Shown in pieces: positions 50,501 through 59,500 of a stretch of 64,000 bases of DNA. Position 1 is the stretch's first letter. Each line of letters opens with the position of its first letter. The notes beneath the pieces were generated by a model. The model was not told the DNA's origin. It was given only the letters and a program-made list of their open reading frames with translations, and made no database searches. Origin of the DNA: Tragulus kanchil (Eukaryota > Chordata > Mammalia > Artiodactyla > Tragulidae). Position numbers and translations under genes: made by a program. The stretch is from positions 252,833,330-252,897,329 of the forward strand of contig JAIOJX010000026.1 of NCBI GenBank assembly GCA_022376925.1, given 5' to 3'.

Positions 50501-53500
50501 CCTGCCGCCCCCCCCCCAAAAAAAGAAATCTGAGGATACTCTCCCAGCAGTCAAATACGCCTCCTTGTATTCTTATACCAGATATCCCCTCGAGTGGCTT
50601 CGTCAGTCTTTGATTTCGGAAATTATCCTTGTTTGGATTAGTTGTGACTTGGATGGTGAGCATAACATGGCACAAGCCATGATCCCATGCACAAGAACCA
50701 TAGGTAACCAATCTTCTTGGAAAAGGGGCTTTATTACCCTTTGATGACGAACACACATTCACGTCCGCTGATTAAATCCTGCTCTTCTGTATGGTAGCTA
50801 TCTGATACTTATCCTGTTCTCCCAATTGGACTGTTAACCACATGCCAACAGAGATCATGTCTTAAATCTAACATGAACACCCCATTAATAACTATGATGG
50901 AGTTTTGTTCATAACACAAGCTAGCCTGCAGAGAGGTGGGGCAGTGCAGGGTTCTGAGTAAGCACATTAGGCTCAGAAAAAAGTCTTGGTCTGACTACAT
51001 GACCTCAGGTACGTTACTTAACCTTAACCGTGCTCCAATTTTCCCCACCTGTAAAATGGGGATGATAACAGCACATATCACATGGGACTGTTGTGAGAAA
51101 ATTGTTTTAGGTGCTAGGGATTCCACTGTGAACAAAAAGGAACAAAAATCCTACCATCCTGAGCTAATGTTCTAGTTGAGGCAGATACATAAAGGCAAGA
51201 TAAAAAGCTAAGATAACGTTGCATGGTGTTTTATTTAGATAGACTATTTAGCAGTCTATTGCTCTGTAACAAATTAGTGGCTTAAAACAATAAAAACCTT
51301 TATTATCTCATGCAGTTTCTCTGGATCAGAAATTCATAAGGAGCTGCTTAGCTGGGTGAATTTGGTTTGGTATCTCATAAAGTTTTAGTCAGGGCTGCAT
51401 CTATCTGAAAAGTGAACTGTGGCTGGAGGATCAGCTGCTGAGGGAATTGATGTTGGCTGTGGCTAAGGGGTCTCACCATGTGGATCTCTACACAGGGCTC
51501 CTCAAGGGTGGTCCTTACGACACAGGAGGTGCATAAAAACAAGGTAGAAGTGCAATATCTTTTAAAATCCACCCTCCCCTATATTCTATTGGTTATATAA
51601 GATACAGGCCAGCCCTATTCAGAGAAGAGTATGAAGAGCAGGAGGCAAGAACCATTGGGGCCATCTTGGAGGCTAGCAAGCACAGATAACAGACCAAGAT
51701 TCTGAGTGTAGGATGGGGGCTGAGGTTGAAGCTTTAGAAAGGGGTCAAAGAAAGACTTATTATAGAGGTGATATATAGAAAAAAAGATCTGAAGGAGCTG
51801 AAAGAAAATGCTTATCGAGGTCACACAGGCCTCTGAGATGGGAGTATTATGGTAATGAAAACTGACAAAGATCCTTAACGAATAATTAAATAAGCAATAT
51901 GCCAGAAGACCCCCCCCCAAAAAAAAAACCCACAAAACACAAATAAAAACAAAAGCTTTAGGTAGAAAAATAGAGAACAGTTAACTTCATATCCTTAAAA
52001 TGTCCAACCGCCTTCTCCTTAGGCATGTCAACACTGAACCCCTTTTCTGATGCTACCAGAATGTATGCCCCAGAAACAAGCTTTAAGCCCTACTCAGGAG
52101 TTGTATTTTCACTTTGAGAAGAAGAGTGTTCAAAAGAGGCTGATACTTCTAGCTGAGGCTCACAGGCTTCATCAGCAGAAATGCTAAACTAAGTCTTTCT
52201 CAGAGTGAAGTGTCTTTGATATAATCCTGTTACAAATGAAAAACCCACCTCGCCAAAATACTGTCATAAGCTTTCAATTACAGGTTCTGTAACATTTTCT
52301 TAAAAAATATTTCAATAAATATACTTTGCTCAAAAGAAAAAAAATCCTCTCTCTAAAGTGTTTTTCTGTTACTCATGCTTCTTCACACCTGTCCTGAAAG
52401 ACAGGTTGTACCTAAATGACTTTTTATGGATTATGTACTTTTATAATTCTCTTGATTTACTGTTCACAGAAATTTAGGAGCTTGATGAAAATTTTAAAAG
52501 CTTGTACTTAGCTCCAAAAGTTTCCAGAATAGATCCGCTGCTTAAAATTATCATGTGCTAAAAGGAAAGATGGCATATCCACAGGAATACTTTGCACTGC
52601 CAGTCCGTCCTACTAGAACTCCCTGTTCCCCTGTAATTTTTAAAAAACCAGGCATAACATAACAAGAAGCTATCCTTGGGAGTTACTTATTCTGAATGTT
52701 AACAAAGGACAGGCAAGGTTGTACTCTTTTTTTCTTGTCGATAAGACCTTTACCCTTATCCCATTAAGATATGAGTCAGTGATTTATTGTCCACAAGCGC
52801 AACCGTGGCAGAGGAAGAAAGAGGTGATTACATTTATTATGTATGGAGGATAGCATGGTGTTCCAGGCCCCTCATAACCTGCCAGGTCTGGGCTGCAGGA
52901 TCTGTCTGAACCCTAAGGACATTCAGCCATTCCACCTCCTCTCCATACCACCCAACCTAGCTTCTAAGATGTCTAGCCCCACCTCTTCCCTTCAAGTCCT
53001 TTCTCAGAAAAGCTATCAGGATTTTTAATCATAGAATGAGGGTGGCAGTGTTTCTCTGCACCTTGGGAATCACTGGGCCATGTTCTCATCGGTGCAATCT
53101 CAAGATCTTCCTCTTAATAAACAAAAGCTTTAGGTAGAAAAATAGAGAACAGTTAACTTCATATCCTTAAAATGTCCAACCGCCTTCTCCTTAGGCATGT
53201 CAACACTGAACCCCTTTTCTGATGCTACCAGAATGTATGCCCCAGAAACAAGCTTTAAGCCCTACTCAGGAGTTGTATTTTCACTTTGAGAAGAAGAGTG
53301 TTCAAAAGAGGCTGATACTTCTAGCTGAGGCTCACAGGCTTCATCAGCAGAAATGCTAAACTAAGTCTTTCTCAGAGTGAAGTGTCTTTGATATAATCCT
53401 GTTACAAATGAAAAACCCACCTCGCCAAAATACTGTCATAAGCTTTCAATTACAGGTTCTGTAACATTTTCTTAAAAAATATTTCAATAAATATACTTTG

Positions 53501-56500
53501 CTCAAAAGAAAAAAAATCCTCTCTCTAAAGTGTTTTTCTGTTACTCATGCTTCTTCACACCTGTCCTGAAAGACAGGTTGTACCTAAATGACTTTTTATG
53601 GATTATGTACTTTTATAATTCTCTTGATTTACTGTTCACAGAAATTTAGGAGCTTGATGAAAATTTTAAAAGCTTGTACTTAGCTCCAAAAGTTTCCAGA
53701 ATAGATCCGCTGCTTAAAATTATCATGTGCTAAAAGGAAAGATGGCATATCCACAGGAATACTTTGCACTGCCAGTCCGTCCTACTAGAACTCCCTGTTC
53801 CCTTGTAATTTTTAAAAAACCAGGCATAACATAACAAGAAGCTATCCTTGGGAGTTACTTATTCTGAATGTTAACAAAGGACAGGCAAGGTTGTACTTTT
53901 TTTCTTGTCGATAAGACCTTTACCCTTATCCCATTAAGATATGAGTCAGTGATTTATTGTCCACAAGCGCAACCGTGGCAGAGGAAGAAAGAGGTGATTA
54001 CATTTATTATGTATGGAGGATAGCATGGTGTTCCAGGCCCCTCATAACCTGCCAGGTCTGGGCTGCAGGATCTGTCTGAACCCTAAGGACATTCAGCCAT
54101 TCCACCTCCTCTCCATACCACCCAACCTAGCTTCTAAGATGTCTAGCCCCACCTCTTCCCTTCAAGTCCTTTCTCAGAAAAGCTATCAGGATTTTTAATC
54201 ATAGAATGAGGGTGGCAGTGTTTCTCTGCACTTTTCTCATTGGGAATCACTGGGCCATGTTCTCATCGGTGCAATCTCAAGATCTTCTCTCAAACTCTAA
54301 AACAATCTTAAATACATGATATGTATCAGAAAAAATTGAGGACGATAACTCTGCAGCAAAACTAATTTTCAACACATAAGCACATTTTTAAAAGATTCTC
54401 AACAATGAAAGAACTGCTGAAATAATACCTAATTAAAACTTCATTTTTGCATGGGAATAAATGTAAACAGTAACATTTCAAATTTTACAATCTGGAATAA
54501 TTTTCACTGAAACATCACTGTGCCATCTACAAAGATCAGAAAAAGTCACATCAATAGATGAAGGTGACTTAATATTTTGAACTCAATTATGAGATGAGCT
54601 CAAGGGTAAAAGTAAGAATAATTTGAAAGAAATTGCAATCTCACGCCTTCCCCTCTACTTTTTAAATCATTCATCTAATTTTTTTGTCCTTTTATTGTAA
54701 GTGAGAATGAAGCACAGAGACACATTTCAAAACAAAACAAAAATCCACAAGGCAGTGAAGTTTCTACTGTCATCGAGCTTCTTGGTAAGGGGAGCAACAA
54801 GCAAGGAGACATAAACAAGATTCATTCTTAAAAAAAAGAAAAAAAAAAGATTCATTCTTAAAGAACTGAGTGCTCTGAAGAGAAAACATGGGGATGTCAT
54901 AGAGAGGGTGGGGTGTTCAGGGAAGGCCTGGGGAGGAGACATGTGAACAGAGATCTGAATGACGTGGAAGGGAGAAGTCATGCAAAGGCATGGGCAAGAG
55001 GAGGGTAGTCTGGGCAGAAGAGGGGGCAGGGAAAAGTAGAGGCCGCCAAAGGTCAGTGTGGATAAACAGGCATGACTTTCATTTTGGTCAGTGATTTATT
55101 GTCCACAAGCGCAACCGTGGCAGAGGAAGAAAGAGGTGATTACATTTATTATGTATGGAGGATAGCATGGTGTTCCAGGCCCCTCATAACCTGCCAGGTC
55201 TGGGCTGCAGGATCTGTCTGAACCCTAAGGACATTCAGCCATTCCACCTCCTCTCCATACCACCCAACCTAGCTTCTAAGATGTCTAGCCCCACCTCTTC
55301 CCTTCAAGTCCTTTCTCAGAAAAGCTATCAGGATTTTTAATCATAGAATGAGGGTGGCAGTGTTTCTCTGCACTTTTCTCATTGGGAATCACTGGGCCAT
55401 GTTCTCATCGGTGCAATCTCAAGATCTTCTCTCAAACTCTAAAACAATCTTAAATACATGATATGTATCAGAAAAAATTGAGGACGATAACTCTGCAGCA
55501 AAACTAATTTTCAACACATAAGCACATTTTTAAAAGATTCTCAACAATGAAAGAACTGCTGAAATAATACCTAATTAAAACTTCATTTTTGCATGGGAAT
55601 AAATGTAAACAGTAACATTTCAAATTTTACAATCTGGAATAATTTTCACTGAAACATCACTGTGCCATCTACAAAGATCAGAAAAAGTCACATCAATAGA
55701 TGAAGGTGACTTAATATTTTGAACTCAATTATGAGATGAGCTCAAGGGTAAAAGTAAGAATAATTTGAAAGAAATTGCAATCTCACGCCTTCCCCCCTAC
55801 TTTTTAAATCATTCATCTAATTTTTTTGTCCTTTTATTGTAAGTGAGAATGAAGCACAGAGACACATTTCAAAACAAAACAAAAATCCACAAGGCAGTGA
55901 AGTTTCTACTGTCATCGAGCTTCTTGGTAAGGGGAGCAACAAGCAAGGAGACATAAACAAGATTCATTCTTAAAAAAAAAGAAAAAAAAAGATTCATTCT
56001 TAAAGAACTGAGTGCTCTGAAGAGAGAACATGGGGATGTCATAGAGAGGGTGGGGTGTTCAGGGAAGGCCTGGGGAGGAGACATGTGAACAGAGATCTGA
56101 ATGACGTGGAAGGGAGAAGTCATGCAAAGGCATGGGCAAGAGGAGGGTAGTCTGGGCAGAAGAGCCAGAAGTAGAGGGTCCCGCCAAGGTCAGTGTGGAT
56201 AAACAAGCTGAATGGCAGGAAGCAGGGGTCAGAGGCGACAGCAGGAAAGGAAGCAGAGTATTGTGGACTATGGCAATTCAAAGTCGGTACCCTGGATTCT
56301 TATCCACATAATCACAGGATGGGACTTGCTCTAACCTGCTTATATAGACTTACAGTCATGCTGCCCATGGGAAATCACTGACCCAAGAAACATAGACCAA
56401 TCATGTACTACATACAAGAAGTGCTGCTACAGCAGAACTTTCTAAAAGGGATGCCATGGGACCTAACGTACGTATTTAAAGAATGCTCTGTTCATGGTGA

Positions 56501-59500
56501 CTTTTCAAGATAACAGATAAGAAAAACATCAGATCATTTACACTAATGAACTCCAAAACAACGCCAAAAAGTAATTTCTATTTCAATATTACATTTATAC
56601 TTTATGCAGCACCATAGGAGCTTTCCTGTTAAGATCTTGCCGTTGAGCAAATTCCACGATAATCCGGAAAAGCTCTTTTTACTTAGTTCTAAGCCAGATA
56701 CGATTCCTGATCTTGTCTGGACAGATCATGAAGTATGATGATAAAACGCAGACATAGGTTTTCAGCCCTGTTATCAACATGTATGGGAATGTGCCCAGTT
56801 ACCATACACATCAATACACACAAAATGGCATTCGTGATGTGTTCTAATTACAATAATTACCCTGCACTTCGTGTGAAGAGAACAAAGAGAAACTAGGATC
56901 CATGTGCCTAGCTGGAGTAGCTGCTAGACGTGGTGTACTCCCTGAATGCCCATGAGAGCCCTATGGCTATCACCTCCATTTTACTGAAATGCAATTGGTT
57001 GGGCGATTCCATCAAGTCCATGCAGTCTGTACCTAATACCAAAGCTCATGTACCTTCTAAATGAATCCTTAAAACCTGAAAGAAGCTCATTAATTAATAG
57101 TATTAATTTATTCAATGTGCACTTCTGCTCTTGAAAAGTCTAGGTAACCATACTGGATTTATTAAAGCAAAACAAACAAAAAGAACAAAACTTTGCAAAG
57201 ATAGTTTTGAGATAGGCTGGGGCCTGAGACCATTTGCTATACAGCTCGCACCTGGACAGACTTCTCCTCCAGCTAGAGAATACAAAGACACTGTAAGAGA
57301 CTTAAAAATAACTACACGCATGGCCAGCTGGGGCAAATTATGAGCAACACGATACAAAAAGCTCAAAACCCAACTGCCACTTCTGAGCTGCCAGGAGCAA
57401 AAGCAGGGTATCGAGCCTGATCCCTGCACACAGCACCACCTTGACGGCGAGCAGCCCACCTAGGCCACTTCTCTGGCTGGCTTATGTCAGCCCCTACCCT
57501 CTCCCCATTTAAGAGATCAGCTCACAGCCACTTAGGGAGTGAGCAAGAGCACCTGTTACTTGTTCTTGGTCCCCTGCGCTGCAGCGTGAGTCCCAGTAAA
57601 GCCCTGCCATAAATTCCTCATCTGATCTCACTAGTTTCTATTAAGGAGGCCAAGAACCCAGGTGGGTAACAACTTGTCCTCCACTGCTGCTCAGCTTCTC
57701 TGAAGAGAGACATCAAAATCTAGAAATGGGCTTTTTAAAAAATCTGACAACTATTTTTTTTTTCTTAGCCTGACATACGAAGGCACAGTAACCCAGTTGT
57801 TGCTTTTCAGTCACTAAGTCGTGTCCAACTAACTCTTTGACACTCCATGGACTGCAGCAGGTCAGGCTTTCCGGTCCTTCACCGTCTCCTGGAGTTGCTC
57901 AAATTCATGTCCACTGAGTCGGTCATGCCATCCAACCATTCATCCTGTCCTCCCCTTCTCCTGCCTTCAATCTTTCCCAGCATCAGGGTCTCTTCCAATG
58001 AGTTGGTTCTTTGGATCAGGTGGCCAAAGTATTGGAGCTTCACCATCAGTCCTTCTGATGAATACACAGGGTTGGTTTCCTCTACGGTTGACTATTTGAT
58101 CTCCTTGCTGTCCAAGGGCCTCAAGAGTCTTCTCCGGCACCACAGTTGGAAAGCACCAATTCTTTAGCACTCAGCAATGTAGAGGGTAGCTTAAATGGGT
58201 GTTTATGATGCAACTGGCAAATATAACCAGGGTGTGCATAAAGAGGGCTTTGCAGAATCTCTAGTCCAGCCTCGTTTTGGAGAAAACTTTTACTGAGTCA
58301 CAGTGGAAACTCTTGTTTCCCCTTAAAATAGTTTTGAGATAGGCTGGGGCCTGAGACCATTTGCTATACAGCTCGCACCTGGACAGACTTCTCCTCCAGC
58401 AAGAGAATACAAAGACACTGTAAGAGACTTAAAAATAACTACACGCATGGCCAGCTGGGGCAAATTATGAGCAACACGATACAAAAAGCTCAAAACCCAA
58501 CTGCCACTTCTGAGCTGCCAGGAGCAAAAGCAGGGTATCGAGCCTGATCCCTGCACACAGCACCACCTTGGCGGCGAGCAGCCCACCTAGGCCACTTCTC
58601 TGGCTGGCTTATGTCAGCCCCTACCCTCTCCCCATTTAAGAGACCAGCTCACAGCCACTTAGGGAGTGAGCAAGAGCACCTGTTACTTGTTCTTGGTCCC
58701 CTGCGCTGCAGCGTGAGTCCCAGTAAAGCCCTGCCATAAATTCCTCATCTGATCTCACTAGTTTCTATTAAGGAGGCCAAGAACCCAGGTGGGTAACAAC
58801 TTGTCCTCCACTGCTGCTCAGCTTCTCTGAAGAGAGACATCAAAATCTAGAAATGGGCTTTTTAAAAAATCTGACAACTATTTTTTTTTTCTTAGCCTGA
58901 CATACGAAGGCACAGTAACCCAGTTGTTGCTTTTCAGTCACTAAGTCGTGTCCAACTAACTCTTTGACACTCCATGGACTGCAGCAGGTCAGGCTTTCCG
59001 GTCCTTCACCGTCTCCTGGAGTTGCTCAAATTCATGTCCACTGAGTCGGTCATGCCATCCAACCATTCATCCTGTCCTCCCCTTCTCCTGCCTTCAATCT
59101 TTCCCAGCATCAGGGTCTCTTCCAATGAGTTGGTTCTTTGGATCAGGTGGCCAAAGTATTGGAGCTTCACCATCAGTCCTTCTGATGAATACACAGGGTT
59201 GGTTTCCTCACGGTTGACTATTTGAGCTCCTTGCTGTCCAAGGGCCTCAAGAGTCTTCTCCGGCACCACAGTTGGAAAGCACCAATTCTTTAGCACTCAG
59301 CAATGTAGAGGGTAGCTTAAATGGGTGTTTATGATGCAACTGGCAAATATAACCAGGGTGTGCATAAAGAGGGCTTTGCAGAATCTCTAGTCCAGCCTCG
59401 TTTTGGAGAAAACTGATGTACTGAGTCTGAACAGTGTGAAACTCTTGTTTCTGCCCCTCCATAAGCAGCAGATGACATAAATGGCCATAAATGCTGGTTG

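Larger units (their letters stand above)
48791..51088. repeat. Tandem duplication D17 (1157 bp)
   Basis: 48791-49947 repeated at 49948-51088. Begins immediately after a mariner-like fragment. Copy 2 differs by small indels (e.g. a CTACCTGG loss near 50598). Confidence 0.95.
57201..59452. repeat. Tandem duplication D20 (1127 bp)
   Basis: 57201-58327 repeated at 58328-59452. A few substitutions: CAGCTAGAG/CAGCAAGAG, TTGACGGCG/TTGGCGGCG. Copy 1's last ~60 bp (58280-58327) are degraded relative to 59405-59455. Confidence 0.95.
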
